64,000 bases of DNA from the NCBI GenBank assembly GCA_958296115.1, contig OY282442.1, forward strand, positions 468,001 to 532,000, read 5' to 3'. Shown in pieces: positions 17,078 through 26,953 of this stretch. Below the pieces are notes generated by a model. That model did not search any database. It was given only the letters and a program-made list of their open reading frames with translations, and had not been told where the DNA came from. Numbering within the stretch: position 1 is the first letter of the stretch; each line of letters opens with the position of its first letter. The translations under genes and the position numbers were made by a program. This DNA is from an uncultured Dehalococcoidia bacterium (lineage in GTDB: Bacteria; Chloroflexota; Dehalococcoidia; Lucifugimonadales; CAJWER01).

Positions 17078-18001
17078 TCATATACGCTGGGCCACTCTCA
17101 TCCTTGCGCTGCGGCTCCTTGGGTTCTTGGCCGTCTCTTCGTCAGTTGGCCTGATGACGCGCCTGTTCACCAGCCGCACGGATGGGCTGTGCCCGCAGGC
17201 GCAGACCGGCATACCCGTCGGGCATACGCAGGCGGAAGCCTGGCGCGCCAGTATCCGCTTCACGAGCCTGTCCTCCAAAGAGTGGTAGCTGATGACGGCA
17301 AGCCTGCCGCCCGGTCGCAGCGTCTCTATCGCGCTCAGAGCCCCCCGCTCCACGTTCTCCAACTCCGAATTGGTAGCCATCCTCATGGCCTGGAAGGTTC
17401 GAGTCGCCGGATGGATTCCCCGCCTTCTCCCGCCGCCCGCCCCTCTCGCGGCCACCTCCGCGAGCTCGGTGGTGGAGCGTATGGGGCGCGCCCGCACGAT
17501 GGCGCGGGCTATCCGCCGCGACTTGCGCTCTTCCCCAAGCTCGTGAATCAGCGCCGCTAACTCTCTTTCCGGATATTCGTTCACGATGAGGCGCGCCGTG
17601 AGCTCCTGCCGCCTGTCGAAGCGCATGTCCAGAGGACCCTCACGCATGAAGCTGAATCCCCTTTCAGGGCTCTCGACTTGGAGCGATGAGAGGCCAAGGT
17701 CCAGCAGCGCCCCGTCGGCGGGCAAGAAGCCGTGTACTTCAGCCAATCGTCTCAACTCTATGTAGCTGCCATGCACTAAGGTCACTCCTTCGCCCAATCT
17801 CCGTTTCGCCGTCGAGAGAGCCTCTTCGTCCAGGTCTATCCCCATCAGCCGCGGGGGCGGCTCCACCGCTGCCATGATCCCGGCGCTGTGTCCGCCTTCG
17901 CCCACTGTGCAGTCGATGTACGCCCCGCCGGACTCGACCCCCAGCGCGTTCACCACCTGCTCGACCATCACCGGCGCATGGCGCGGGCTCTCGGTAACCA
18001 C
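17078..18001 (-). CDS. rsmH: 16S rRNA (cytosine1402-N4)-methyltransferase RsmH (MraW)
   Basis: 307 aa starting at GTG 18001 (MVTESPRHAPVMVEQV). The SAM-binding region is YIDCTVGEGGHSAGI, with the family signature GALLDLGLSSLQVESPERGFSF and the RLAVISYHSLEDRLVK motif. The enzyme methylates C1402 in the ribosomal P site using SAM. In most bacteria it sits between mraZ and ftsL in the dcw cluster; here it is followed directly by ftsA and ftsZ. No mraZ or mur gene is visible next to it. Confidence 0.96.
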   Translation of the reverse strand: MVTESPRHAPVMVEQVVNALGVESGGAYIDCTVGEGGHSAGIMAAVEPPPRLMGIDLDEEALSTAKRRLGEGVTLVHGSYIELRRLAEVHGFLPADGALLDLGLSSLQVESPERGFSFMREGPLDMRFDRRQELTARLIVNEYPERELAALIHELGEERKSRRIARAIVRARPIRSTTELAEVAARGAGGGRRRGIHPATRTFQAMRMATNSELENVERGALSAIETLRPGGRLAVISYHSLEDRLVKRILARQASACVCPTGMPVCACGHSPSVRLVNRRVIRPTDEETAKNPRSRSARMRVAQRI

Positions 18002-18175
18002 TCAATTTCTATCCCGCTGCCGTGATACACTGGGCTCACGCCACGAGGAAGGGCTTTCCCCATCCACCGAGCGAGTTGTCCGTGAGTGTGCCAAAGAGGG
18101 ACTGCGGGTTGCAAGGTAAAATAAGACGAGTTTGAGACTTTTTCGGATTATTTCCGACCGACGCGGAGAGAAGAC

Positions 18176-18682
18176 TTGGCTGGCGGCTCCACTAGATTCA
18201 AGGTGGGCGTCCTGACCATCAGCGACGCCGGCTCCAAGGGCGAGCGCGAGGACACGAGCGGCGACGCCATCGTCAAGATGATGGAGGCGGACGGCTTCGA
18301 GTTGGCGCTGCGCGCCATCCTGCCCGACGAGGCCGACCTGGTGGCCCAGAAGCTCCGCGAGTGGTGCGACGGGGGCGAGGTGGACGTGGCGCTGACGACC
18401 GGCGGCACCGGCCTTGGGCCGAGGGACGTCACCCCGGAGGCCACCCGGAGCGTCCTTGACTTCGAGGTCCCCGGCATCGCGGAGGCGATGCGGATTGAGA
18501 CGCTGCGAAACACCCCGATGGCGATGCTGAGCCGATCCGTCGCCGGCGTCAGGTCGGGCTGCCTGGTGATCAACCTGCCCGGCAGTCCGAAGGGGGTGCG
18601 GGAGACCCTGGACGTTGCGCGGGCGGCAATTCCCCACGCCCTGGAGATGATCCGGGGCTGGAGGACTCACCCAGGAGGATAG
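18176..18682 (+). CDS. MoaB/Mog-type molybdopterin-binding protein
   Basis: 168 aa from TTG 18176, which follows GGAGAG at good spacing. The MoCF-biosynthesis fold shows VGVLTISDAGSKGEREDTSG at the N-terminus, the ligand loop LTTGGTGLGPRDVTPEAT at about 80-97, and the C-terminal NLPGSPKGVRETL. Mog adenylylates molybdopterin and MoaB is its close relative; the two cannot be separated safely here. It starts a plus-strand run with the next two genes (1-nt and 11-nt gaps). Confidence 0.88.
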   Translation: MAGGSTRFKVGVLTISDAGSKGEREDTSGDAIVKMMEADGFELALRAILPDEADLVAQKLREWCDGGEVDVALTTGGTGLGPRDVTPEATRSVLDFEVPGIAEAMRIETLRNTPMAMLSRSVAGVRSGCLVINLPGSPKGVRETLDVARAAIPHALEMIRGWRTHPGG

Positions 18683-18683
18683 C

Positions 18684-19031
18684 ATGGCAGAGACAGCCGG
18701 ACTTGAAGCCGCCGTGAAGCCGAAGAGGGTTCGTATCACCGTCCTCAAGAAGACCTTCAACCAGGACTTCGTGGATGCCTATACCGAGGGCGTGGACTGG
18801 AAGCCCCAAGGTTGCTGCCACGCCTTCGACGAGGGGCATGAGTTCGTCACCGACGGCCACATGCCCGAGGGGTTCAGCGACTGGGCCTGGGCCGACATCC
18901 AGAAGTACGTCATGACGCTGGCGAGGGGCGGCAACATGATCGGCGTGAAGCCGGGCACGTTCATAACTAGCTGCTCGGACGGCTTCAGGCCGGTCTTCTA
19001 CCTGCTGGAGCGCATAGAAGAGGAAGAGTAG
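18684..19031 (+). CDS. TIGR04076-family protein
   Basis: 115 aa. The pattern of a [13 protein letters not shown] start, a [11 protein letters not shown] middle and [19 protein letters not shown] matches the TIGR04076 family of small conserved bacterial proteins of unknown function. The conserved Cys and His residues could bind a metal, but this is inference. The ATG follows AGGAGG and lies 1 nt after the stop of the MoaB/Mog gene, so they are probably co-translated. Confidence 0.75.
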   Translation: MAETAGLEAAVKPKRVRITVLKKTFNQDFVDAYTEGVDWKPQGCCHAFDEGHEFVTDGHMPEGFSDWAWADIQKYVMTLARGGNMIGVKPGTFITSCSDGFRPVFYLLERIEEEE

Positions 19032-19042
19032 GCCCAGGCCCC

Positions 19043-19771
19043 GTGCGGTTTCACGTCCTCACACTCTTCCCCGCCATGTTCGAGAGTCCTTTCGCCGAGG
19101 GCGTAGTCGGACGCGCCCGCGACAAGGGCCTGGTCTCCATACACGCCATGGACATCCGGACCTTCGCCCACGACCGCCACAGGACCGTGGACGACTACCA
19201 GTTCGGAGGGGGGCCAGGGATGCTCATGAAGCCGGACCCGCTGTTCGAGGCGGTCGAGTCCGTCAGGCAGCCCGGGGCCAAGGACATCCCGGTCATCCTG
19301 ATGTCGCCGCAGGGGCGCGTCCTGACACAGCGGGTCGTGGAGGAGCTTGCGGAGCTGGACGAGATAGCGCTCATATGCGGCAGGTACGAGGGAGTCGATG
19401 AGCGCGTCAGGCAGCGCCTGGCAACCGACGAGATTAGCGTCGGCGACTACGTGCTGGGCGGCGGAGAGCTTGCCGCCATGGTCGTGATAGAGGCCGTGTC
19501 GAGGCTCGTTCCGGGAGCGCTCGGCTCGTTCGAATCGGCGCAGGACGACTCCTTCACAACGGGCCTGCTGCAACATCCACAGTACACGCGCCCAGCCGAG
19601 TTTCGAGGCTGGCGCGCGCCCGACGTGCTGATGTCGGGTAACCACGCGGAGATAGAGCGCTGGAGACGGCGGGAGTCCCTGCGCCGGACCTACGAGCGCC
19701 GACCCGACCTGCTGGAATCGGCGCCGCTGACGGAGGAAGACCGGGCATTCCTCGCCGAGCTGGGCGAGTGA
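19043..19771 (+). CDS. trmD: tRNA (guanine37-N1)-methyltransferase TrmD
   Basis: 242 aa from GTG 19043. The SPOUT trefoil-knot motifs are present: [26 protein letters not shown] and [17 protein letters not shown]. The C-terminal domain has [13 protein letters not shown] and [14 protein letters not shown]. It methylates N1 of G37 next to the anticodon and prevents frameshifting. The usual rpsP-rimM-rplS neighbours are missing; here it is the last gene of a run with MoaB/Mog and TIGR04076. Confidence 0.97.
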   Translation: MRFHVLTLFPAMFESPFAEGVVGRARDKGLVSIHAMDIRTFAHDRHRTVDDYQFGGGPGMLMKPDPLFEAVESVRQPGAKDIPVILMSPQGRVLTQRVVEELAELDEIALICGRYEGVDERVRQRLATDEISVGDYVLGGGELAAMVVIEAVSRLVPGALGSFESAQDDSFTTGLLQHPQYTRPAEFRGWRAPDVLMSGNHAEIERWRRRESLRRTYERRPDLLESAPLTEEDRAFLAELGE

Positions 19772-19817
19772 GCGCATGTGCTAGAATTGGGATTCGTCGC
19801 TGACGCGAGGTATCAGG

Positions 19818-21059
19818 ATGGCGAACGCATATACGCTCCATCTTAAGAACTTCCGCTCGATTCGGGATGCCTCGGTGGACATCGCGCCGCTGACGGTCGT
19901 GTACGGGCCGAGCGGGTCGGGCAAGTCGTCTCTCATATACGGGCTGCTGACCCTCAGGAATTTCCTGACGAACCCGAACCAGAACGTCCCAAGCCTGTTC
20001 TCGTATCCCACCATGAGCTTGGGCGGCTACGACGAGGTGGTGTCGGGACACGACTCCGACAAGCAGATAGCGCTTTCGCTGTCAGCCGATACTCCGGAGG
20101 GAACGTCGAGGTACACCCTGGCTATCGGGCAGTCGGGAGGGCAGTCCACTATCGAGGTGAAGTCTCCCGTTGTGACGGACGGTTTCGGAATCAGCATTGA
20201 GATTCCGTTCCCCTACCATGTCAATCAATCGGACAAGCGCCAGGTCGAGCTGGTTCTGGATGAACAGGAATCAGAGGGCCAGCACGATGTCACTTGGAAC
20301 GGAGTGTCCTTGAATGACGGCGGCGGCGACCCGGCTAATCTCGATAGGGTCGCAAGTCTTCTGAGAACTGCCAACTTGTCCATGGAGATCGTGCGTTCAC
20401 TGGGATTCGTTCCCCTGCGACGCGGCTTCTCCACGCCGACATACAGCGTATCGAACGTGACCCCCACGTTGGCTACCGACTTGGAGGTTGCATCGCTGCT
20501 CGCTACGGATCGCTATATTCAATATGCGGTCAGCGACTACGTGGAGATGGTCGCAGGACGGCGGGTTGCTACCCAGGTGCAGATTGGCACTTCAACATTC
20601 ACGATAGACTCCATCCCGCGAAACGACGGCCCGCCGGTCTCGATAGTCAACGATGGATTTGGAGTCAATCAGCTTGCGTACATGCTCACGGTGTGCCTGT
20701 ACCCCAAGTCCAGTCTAGTAGCCATAGAGGAGCCGGAGATTCACCTTCACCCAGCGTTGGTGAGGAAGCTCGTACACGCCATGGCCGACATTGCGTTCAA
20801 GCGCGACAAGCGCTTTGTGGTATCTACGCACAGCGAGGTATTCGTAGTAGCGCTGCTGGCGCAGATAGCGGCGGGCAAGATGGATGTGGACGACGTCTCG
20901 TTCATCCTGGCCGAGAAGGACAGAGACGAAAGCAGGTTCACCAGGCAAGAGGCGAAGCCGAACGGCCAGATAGAGGGTGGGCTCGATTCGTTCGTTGCCG
21001 CGGGCTTCGAGGACATCGCAGCGTTCCTGGGGTTGGATTCCAAGGCCGACGACCCGTAG
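19818..21059 (+). CDS. AAA-family ATPase (OLD/RecF-like ABC-type ATPase)
   Basis: 413 aa. The N-terminus LHLKNFRSIRDASVDIAPL leads into Walker A GPSGSGKSS at about 30-38. Late motifs are Walker B LVAIEEPEIHLHP and the switch FVVSTHSEVF, the pattern of AAA15/OLD-like SMC-type ATPases. The middle third is beta-rich and variable. No TOPRIM domain follows; instead a PIN-like gene starts 3 nt after the stop. Such ATPase plus nuclease pairs are common in defence or toxin modules. Confidence 0.8.
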   Translation: MANAYTLHLKNFRSIRDASVDIAPLTVVYGPSGSGKSSLIYGLLTLRNFLTNPNQNVPSLFSYPTMSLGGYDEVVSGHDSDKQIALSLSADTPEGTSRYTLAIGQSGGQSTIEVKSPVVTDGFGISIEIPFPYHVNQSDKRQVELVLDEQESEGQHDVTWNGVSLNDGGGDPANLDRVASLLRTANLSMEIVRSLGFVPLRRGFSTPTYSVSNVTPTLATDLEVASLLATDRYIQYAVSDYVEMVAGRRVATQVQIGTSTFTIDSIPRNDGPPVSIVNDGFGVNQLAYMLTVCLYPKSSLVAIEEPEIHLHPALVRKLVHAMADIAFKRDKRFVVSTHSEVFVVALLAQIAAGKMDVDDVSFILAEKDRDESRFTRQEAKPNGQIEGGLDSFVAAGFEDIAAFLGLDSKADDP

Positions 21060-21062
21060 CCG

Positions 21063-21503
21063 ATGATTCTCGTCCTGAACGAATGGATATTCCACGACCT
21101 GCTTGGTGACAACGGCGCAGCCCGCCAGAGAGAGGCTGCCGCATTCCTCAACGCCCTCTACGCATCCACCGACAATCTGGTATTGCCCCGCGAAAAGCGG
21201 TGGCTGGATAAGGCAGGCCGACTGATGAGGCTGGGGGACGGGCACCTCGTAGATACGAGAAACCAGCTCCTTACCCTGATACTGGACCCGAACCGCGCGA
21301 TAGACGTTCGAACGTCACGTGAGGACGTGCCGGACGATCTGCGCGTCCCCAAGGAGGACGAGTACCTTGTCGAGGCGTACTTGTCGGCCAGCGCGGACCT
21401 CCTCGTCACCACAGACGGGCGCCTGTGCGAATCACTTGCGGGATCTAGGATAGCCTGCCGGCTCCGCGACGAGTTTCTGGCCGGGTATGGCCCCAACGCC
21501 TGA
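21063..21503 (+). CDS. PIN-like nuclease-domain protein
   Basis: 146 aa. The start VLNEWIFHDLL and the C-terminal ASADLLVTTDGRLCESL with its Asp (VTTD) match the first and last strands of PIN domains; acidic residues in PKEDEYLVEAYLSASAD suit the middle of the active site. The first position reads N-E rather than the canonical D, so activity is uncertain. The gene is 3 nt downstream of the AAA ATPase, so the pair is almost certainly one operon. It could be a toxin-type RNase or a defence effector controlled by the ATPase. Confidence 0.65.
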   Translation: MILVLNEWIFHDLLGDNGAARQREAAAFLNALYASTDNLVLPREKRWLDKAGRLMRLGDGHLVDTRNQLLTLILDPNRAIDVRTSREDVPDDLRVPKEDEYLVEAYLSASADLLVTTDGRLCESLAGSRIACRLRDEFLAGYGPNA

Positions 21504-21560
21504 ACGGCCTTGGGGGCGTCGTTGGCAGGACCCATATTCGTACATGTCAAAGAAAAGATA

Positions 21561-21569
21561 TGTTATAAT
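21561..21569 (+). promoter_or_regulatory. Extended -10 promoter of gyrA
   Basis: TGT followed by a perfect TATAAT at 21564-21569, 42 nt before the gyrA ATG. No convincing -35 lies 16-18 nt upstream, which is compatible with an extended -10 promoter. Confidence 0.55.
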
Positions 21570-21610
21570 ATCCCGCGGCTGCATATCTCCATACGGGAGC
21601 GCAAGCAAAC

Positions 21611-24172
21611 ATGGTCACCGCCAAGACCGAATTCGGCTTCATAAGGCCCAAGCCCCTCGAAGAGGAGATGCGTACGTCCTACATGGACTACGCGATGAGC
21701 GTAATCGTCGCTCGCGCCCTTCCAGACGTCCGGGATGGGCTGAAACCCGTGCAGCGGCGCATCCTGTACGCGATGCAGGAGCTCGGCATGAGGCCGAACT
21801 CCTCGTACAAGAAGAGCGCTAGGCTCGTCGGCGAGGTCCTGGGCAAGTACCACCCCCACGGCGAGGCGGCGGTGTACGACGCCATGGTGAGGATGGCGCA
21901 GGACTTCTCCATGCGCGTGCCCCTGGTGGACGGCCAAGGCAATTTCGGCAGCATAGACAACGACCCGCCCGCAGCCATGCGCTACACCGAGGCCAGGCTC
22001 AGCTCGGCTGCCGAGGAGATGCTGGCCAACCTCGACCAGGACACGGTGGACTTCGCCGAGAACTTCGACGCGAGCCTCAAGGAGCCGACGCTCCTTCCCG
22101 CCAGGCTTCCCAACCTGCTCGTGAACGGCGCGTCCGGCATCGCCGTCGGCATGGCTACCAACATTCCGCCGCACAATTTGGCGGAGTTGTGCGACGCCAT
22201 CTACCTGCTGCTCAGGGACCCCGATCCCACCACCGCCCAGCTCATGAAGCGCGTTCACGGGCCGGACTTCCCGACCGGAGCCACCATCATGGGCTCGGAA
22301 GGCATCAGGAACGCATACGAGACCGGGCGCGGCCAGATAGTCGTCCGCGCCACAGCGTCCATAGAGCCGATGAAGCGCTCCGGGCGGATGCAGATTATCG
22401 TCACCGAGCTCCCTTACCAGGTCAACAAGGCCACCCTAATAGAGAAGATCGCCAACTTGGTGAAGAGCAAGCGGCTTGAGGGCATATCCGAGATACGCGA
22501 CGAGTCGGACCGGCGCGGGATGCGCATCGTGATGGAGCTCAAGTCGGGAGCCCAGGGACTCGTGATCCTCAATAACCTGTACAAGCTCACCGCGATGCAG
22601 AGCGCCTTCTCGGCCAACATGCTTGCCCTGGTGGACGGCGCTCCGAGGGTGGTTACGCTGCAAGACGCCCTGCTGGAGTACATCAAGTTCCGACGAATCG
22701 TGATCAGGCGGCGCTCGGAGTTCGAGCTCCGCAAGGCCAGGGAGCGGGCGCACGTCCTCGAAGGACTGAGGATAGCCTTGGCGAACCTCGACGCCATCAT
22801 CGCGCTCATACGCAACGCGGCCGACGCGGAGACGGCGAAGAGCCAGCTCATGGGGTGGTACGCTCTCACTGACGTACAGGCCCAGGCTATCCTCGACATG
22901 CAGCTAAGGCGGATAGCGGCCCTGGAGCGCGAGCGCATCGAGAACGAGTACAAGGAGCTCCAGTCCGCCATGCGCGCCCTCGAAGAGCTGCTCGCCGATC
23001 CCGAAAAGGTGGATGCGGAGATCAAGAAGGAGACGATGGCGCTCAAGAAGAAGCACGGCGAGGAGCGCCGCACCATAATAGGCCAAGACCTCCGAGAGTT
23101 CAGGCGCGAGGACCTCGAGCCGCACGAGCAGGTGGTGATCACCCTCAGCCAGGGTGGGTACGTGAAGCGCATCCCGGCCAGCGCCTACCGCAACCAGCAC
23201 AGGGGCGGCAAGGGCGTCGTCAGCATGACGACCCGCGAGGATGACCCCGTCCAGCACATCTTGGTAGGCGACACGCACGACACGCTGCTATTCTTCACCA
23301 ACACGGGGCGGGCGCTGCCCCTCAAGTCATACGAGCTCCGGGCCGACACCTCCAGGAACACCCGCGGCGTGCCCGTCGTGAACGTCGTCCCGCTCACCGA
23401 CAGGGAGCGCGTGAACGCCGTCGTGGCCGTGCCGAACCTGACCGACGAGGACCATTACCTCGTGCTGGCGACCAAGCGGGGCCTAGTCAAGCGCGTGGCC
23501 TTCGACCAGATAGCCAACATCCGCCGCGCGGGGCTCATCATCATGAATCTCCGCGGCGACGACGAGCTCGTAACCGCGCGCCTCGCCGCCGAGGACGACC
23601 ACGTGATAATGGTAACCCGCGAAGGCATGTCCATCAGGTTCCCCATAGCCGACGTCACGCCTCGCCAGAGAGCCGCAGGCGGCGTGAAGGGCATCGAGCT
23701 TCCCGACACAGACAAGAACGGCAAGAAGCTCAGCGACAAGACCAAGGACATGGTCATCGCCATGGACATGGTGGTGAAGGACAGCAAGCTGCTGGTCGTG
23801 AGCAAGAAGGGGTTCGGGAAGCTCACCGACCTGAACCGGTACAGGATTCAGGGCCGGGGCGGCCAGGGCATCAAGACGCTGAACGTAACGAGCAAGACCG
23901 GCAAAGTGGCTGCGGCGCAGGTGATAGCCGACAGCGACGAGCTCTACGTCGTATCGTCGAAGGCTCAGGTCATCCGCACGAATCTGTCGGAGATCCGAAG
24001 CACCGGCAGGGCGGCGCAGGGCGTGAAGATATTCGAGCTGCCCCCCGGCGACTCCGTGGCGTCCATCGCCTGCGTCGGCGAGCTCGATGTCCCAGCGTCC
24101 GCTACCGGAGCGGCGACGATCTCCTCCAACGGCAAGCGCAACGGCAGCGTCCCGAATGTCCGCTTGAAGTAG
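21611..24172 (+). CDS. gyrA: DNA gyrase subunit A
   Basis: 853 aa, a usual length. The breakage-reunion domain includes the active-site Tyr in [10 protein letters not shown], and the C-terminal beta-pinwheel carries the GyrA box QHRGGKGV, which marks gyrase rather than topoisomerase IV. The quinolone-determining region reads [13 protein letters not shown], with Glu and Ala where E. coli has Asp82-Ser83. The last 30 residues are a low-complexity Ala/Ser/Asn tail. An extended -10 promoter lies upstream and GGGAG precedes the start. gyrB is not in the window. Confidence 0.97.
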   Translation: MVTAKTEFGFIRPKPLEEEMRTSYMDYAMSVIVARALPDVRDGLKPVQRRILYAMQELGMRPNSSYKKSARLVGEVLGKYHPHGEAAVYDAMVRMAQDFSMRVPLVDGQGNFGSIDNDPPAAMRYTEARLSSAAEEMLANLDQDTVDFAENFDASLKEPTLLPARLPNLLVNGASGIAVGMATNIPPHNLAELCDAIYLLLRDPDPTTAQLMKRVHGPDFPTGATIMGSEGIRNAYETGRGQIVVRATASIEPMKRSGRMQIIVTELPYQVNKATLIEKIANLVKSKRLEGISEIRDESDRRGMRIVMELKSGAQGLVILNNLYKLTAMQSAFSANMLALVDGAPRVVTLQDALLEYIKFRRIVIRRRSEFELRKARERAHVLEGLRIALANLDAIIALIRNAADAETAKSQLMGWYALTDVQAQAILDMQLRRIAALERERIENEYKELQSAMRALEELLADPEKVDAEIKKETMALKKKHGEERRTIIGQDLREFRREDLEPHEQVVITLSQGGYVKRIPASAYRNQHRGGKGVVSMTTREDDPVQHILVGDTHDTLLFFTNTGRALPLKSYELRADTSRNTRGVPVVNVVPLTDRERVNAVVAVPNLTDEDHYLVLATKRGLVKRVAFDQIANIRRAGLIIMNLRGDDELVTARLAAEDDHVIMVTREGMSIRFPIADVTPRQRAAGGVKGIELPDTDKNGKKLSDKTKDMVIAMDMVVKDSKLLVVSKKGFGKLTDLNRYRIQGRGGQGIKTLNVTSKTGKVAAAQVIADSDELYVVSSKAQVIRTNLSEIRSTGRAAQGVKIFELPPGDSVASIACVGELDVPASATGAATISSNGKRNGSVPNVRLK

Positions 24173-24207
24173 CGCGCCCCGCAACCCGACATACTTGGAG
24201 CGCGATC

Positions 24208-25254
24208 TTGCCCATCAAGACAAAGGCACAGCTGACCAACGCCGTAGAACGCATCCTCTCGGCCGCGGGCGCGGACGACGCAAACGCAGCCCGCGTCGCC
24301 CACGCCCTTGCGCTTTCGGACCTGAGCGGGATTGCGACCCACGGAGTTCAGCACGTGCCGGGGTACGTCCAGTCCATCCGCGCCGGGGAGGTACTGCCCG
24401 CGGCGAAACCCTCGATAGTGAGCGAGAGCGACACCACAGCGCTCGTGACGGGGAACTGGAGCTTCGGCTTCGTGGCAGCTGGTTATGGTCTCGACTTGGC
24501 TATCGACAAGGCCCGCAGCCGCGGCATGTCCACAGTCTGCGTCGTGCAGTGCAACCACATCGGCCGACTCGGGGAGTACGCCGAGATAGCCGCGGACAAC
24601 GGCATGATCTCGATGACGTGGGCCTCCGGATACGGCAAGCTCAAGCCCGTGGCGGTTCCCTACGGCGGCAGCAAGCCCCTTCTCTCCACCAATCCCATAG
24701 CTATAGGAGCGCCCGCCGGGGACGGCCCGCCCATGACGCTAGACTACGCAACCACCTCGATCGCGCAGTCCAAGGCCATGATAGCCATGCGGGAGGGCAA
24801 GGAGCTCCCGCCCGGGCTGATAATCGACAGGGACGGCAGCCCAGCCGTCAACCCGAAGGACCTGCTGGAGGGCAACGCCTGGCTCCTGCCGTTCGGCGGG
24901 CACAAGGGGTCGGCCCTGATGCTGGCCTGCGAGGCGCTGGGGCGGCTGCTCAGCGGCTCGGACGCCTACGCCGAGCCGCTGAGAGGCGGGGTGGGCATGA
25001 AGTTCCAAGGCGTTACGTTCGTGCTGCTCCGCGCCGACCTGTTCCAGCCGCTCGAAAGCTTCACCCGCTCCATGAACGACCTACAAGAGCAGGTCCGCGC
25101 CATCCCGCCAGCCCCCGGATTCGACGAAGTTGTCGTACCCGGCGACCTGGAAGCCCGCGCCCGCGCCGACCGGTCCGCAAACGGCATACCCGTGCCCGAC
25201 GAAGTGTGGGCATCGCTGGTCCAGACAGCCGAATCCCTGGGCATCACCCTCTAA
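24208..25254 (+). CDS. Ldh/malate-dehydrogenase type 2 family NAD(P)-dependent oxidoreductase
   Basis: 348 aa from TTG 24208, after a GGAG. The family (YlbC/YiaK/ComC-like, distinct from classical lactate dehydrogenases) is recognised by SDLSGIATHGVQHVPGY, the CNHIGRLGEYAEIA nucleotide region, GGSKPLLSTNPIAIGAP and PFGGHKGSALML. The His of THGVQH is the likely catalytic residue. Substrates in the family include 2-hydroxy acids such as malate, sulfolactate and diketogulonate; this one is not determined. It lies 35 nt after gyrA but is unlikely to be functionally linked. Confidence 0.88.
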   Translation: MPIKTKAQLTNAVERILSAAGADDANAARVAHALALSDLSGIATHGVQHVPGYVQSIRAGEVLPAAKPSIVSESDTTALVTGNWSFGFVAAGYGLDLAIDKARSRGMSTVCVVQCNHIGRLGEYAEIAADNGMISMTWASGYGKLKPVAVPYGGSKPLLSTNPIAIGAPAGDGPPMTLDYATTSIAQSKAMIAMREGKELPPGLIIDRDGSPAVNPKDLLEGNAWLLPFGGHKGSALMLACEALGRLLSGSDAYAEPLRGGVGMKFQGVTFVLLRADLFQPLESFTRSMNDLQEQVRAIPPAPGFDEVVVPGDLEARARADRSANGIPVPDEVWASLVQTAESLGITL

Positions 25255-25387
25255 CTCCCAGCCCGATGCGACCCTGGGAGCGCAGGCGTCCTGCCTGCAC
25301 ACACCCCCATCCACTGCTGAACCAACCCGGCGGCCCCTGCGTTCGTTCTACAATATAGCCAGACCACCATGTCCCAGGAAGACCGAA

Positions 25388-26830
25388 TTGGAGCTAGTCA
25401 CCGGGCCCCTCCTGCGCATCATCATTTCCACCCTGGCCGCCGCCGTGGTCGCGTGCAGCCAGGATATGCCGATTCCCACCGAGAGGCTGCCGACGAATCC
25501 AACGCCGTCAGCGCCAGTGGCTGCGTCCATCGCGCCGCCTGGGCCGGCGGCGGCCCCAGCGCCGACCTCTACGGCGACACCGTATCCGTCTCCAACCCCC
25601 TTGCCCACCGCCGCCCCCACTGCGCGGCCCGAACCGTCGCCCACGGCGGCGGTGGCAGAGCCGCCGACAGCCTCAGACCCGGTTCCACGCCTCACTGATG
25701 AGACTTGGGCCTTCTTGCAGAGGTTCACCGAGGAGATGAGCCCGCGCGAGAGCGCCACTGAGGAGGAAGAGGCGGCAGCCGAATACCTGCGGCGCGAGCT
25801 CGAATCCCTGGGCTACGAGGTTCGCATGGAGCCTTTCACGTTCGAGCGGCTTGAGACCCAGAAGGCGGTGCGCTTGCCGGCCGGCGAGACGCTCGACAGC
25901 ATCCCCCTACGGATGACAGGGCTGGGTACCGTCAGCGCCCCCGTGGAGCACGTCGGCCTAGCAAAGGACGAGGACATCCCGGAGGACAGCTTGGCGGGGC
26001 GGATTGCCCTGATACGGCGCGGCAGCGCCACGTTCGAAGAGAAGGTGTCCAGAGCCGAGGACGCCGGGGCCGTCGCCGCGGTCATCTACAACAACGTGCC
26101 CGGCCTCTTCTCCGGTGTGCTCCAGACACAGGCGGACATCCCCGTAGTGTCCATATCCAAGGAGGATGGCGAACGACTGCTGGCCCTCATCGCAGGCGGC
26201 GAGGTCGAGGTCACCGTGTCGCTCGATACCACGACCTTCTCATCCAAGAACATAATAGCCGAGCGCCCAGGCGATCCAGCCAGCGGCAGCGCGCTGGTCG
26301 TCGGCGCGCACTACGACACGACGCCGAACACCCAGGGGGCCAACGACAACGGTTCGGGCGTGGCCGTGCTGATGTCCGTCGCGCGGGAGCTCGCGGACGC
26401 GCCTCTGCCGTTTCGCCTGCGCTTCATCCTATTCGGCGCGGAGGAGGTCGGCCTGTTCGGGAGCAGGCATCACGTGGCAAGCCTCACCGAGGAGCGGATC
26501 GACTCGCTCGCCGCGATGATCAACATAGACGTGCCCGGCAGCGGCGCCACCCTCGTGGTTACGGGCGACGACGACATGGGCGACAGAGCGCTGCGGTACG
26601 GGTCCTTTCACGGCATCGCCGTCAGGAAGGGCGCGCCGGAGAGGGGAGCCACCAGCGACCATGCCCCGTTCCGTGAGGCAGGCGTCCCCGCCATCTTCCT
26701 GTTCGCCGACGACCTGTCGCGCATCAACTCGCCCCGCGACCGCATTGAGTTCGTCGAGCCGCGTTTGATGGGCGAGGCGGCGGCGCTGACCCTGGGCCTC
26801 ATAGACGACCTCGCATCCCGGTTCCCGTAG
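25388..26830 (+). CDS. Secreted lipoprotein M28-family metallopeptidase with PA domain
   Basis: 480 aa from TTG 25388, eight bases after AGGA; earlier in-frame starts lie inside the preceding gene. A hydrophobic segment (LLRIIISTLAAAVVAC) ends in a lipobox Cys. A Pro/Thr/Ala linker of about 80 residues follows. Then comes a PA (protease-associated) insert (LAGRIALIRRGSATFEEKV, VAAVIYNN), and the peptidase core with GAHYDTTPNTQGANDNGSG, FGAEEVGLFGS and a late His in ATSDHAPFREAG as zinc ligands. It is likely an extracytoplasmic aminopeptidase. The region from 25255 to 25387 holds only a small GGAGCGCAGGCGTCC hairpin repeat. Confidence 0.87.
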   Translation: MELVTGPLLRIIISTLAAAVVACSQDMPIPTERLPTNPTPSAPVAASIAPPGPAAAPAPTSTATPYPSPTPLPTAAPTARPEPSPTAAVAEPPTASDPVPRLTDETWAFLQRFTEEMSPRESATEEEEAAAEYLRRELESLGYEVRMEPFTFERLETQKAVRLPAGETLDSIPLRMTGLGTVSAPVEHVGLAKDEDIPEDSLAGRIALIRRGSATFEEKVSRAEDAGAVAAVIYNNVPGLFSGVLQTQADIPVVSISKEDGERLLALIAGGEVEVTVSLDTTTFSSKNIIAERPGDPASGSALVVGAHYDTTPNTQGANDNGSGVAVLMSVARELADAPLPFRLRFILFGAEEVGLFGSRHHVASLTEERIDSLAAMINIDVPGSGATLVVTGDDDMGDRALRYGSFHGIAVRKGAPERGATSDHAPFREAGVPAIFLFADDLSRINSPRDRIEFVEPRLMGEAAALTLGLIDDLASRFP

Positions 26831-26890
26831 GCAGTCCCGCCTTATCCCCTCTCCGGATGCGCAGGTCGCAGCCCTGCATAGGCGATTCCG
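26829..26890 (+). repeat. Fragment of the dispersed palindromic element
   Basis: GGCAGTCCCGCCTTATCCCC followed by TCTCC matches the centre-left of the MITE/REP family, then breaks off and is followed by a small GCAGG...CCTGC hairpin. It lies directly between the peptidase and AceE-like genes. Confidence 0.5.
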
Positions 26891-26953
26891 GTGATGATAT
26901 ACTTCGTGGAAGGCTCCGGCGCGAGCCGGCTGATCCTGTCTCGGAGAAGTAAC

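Noticed and set aside
18002-18175. Promoter (TAAAAT at 18117-18122) between rsmH and the MoaB/Mog gene
   Set aside because: No acceptable -35 is found at 16-18 nt, so the divergent promoters of this 174-nt gap cannot be placed.
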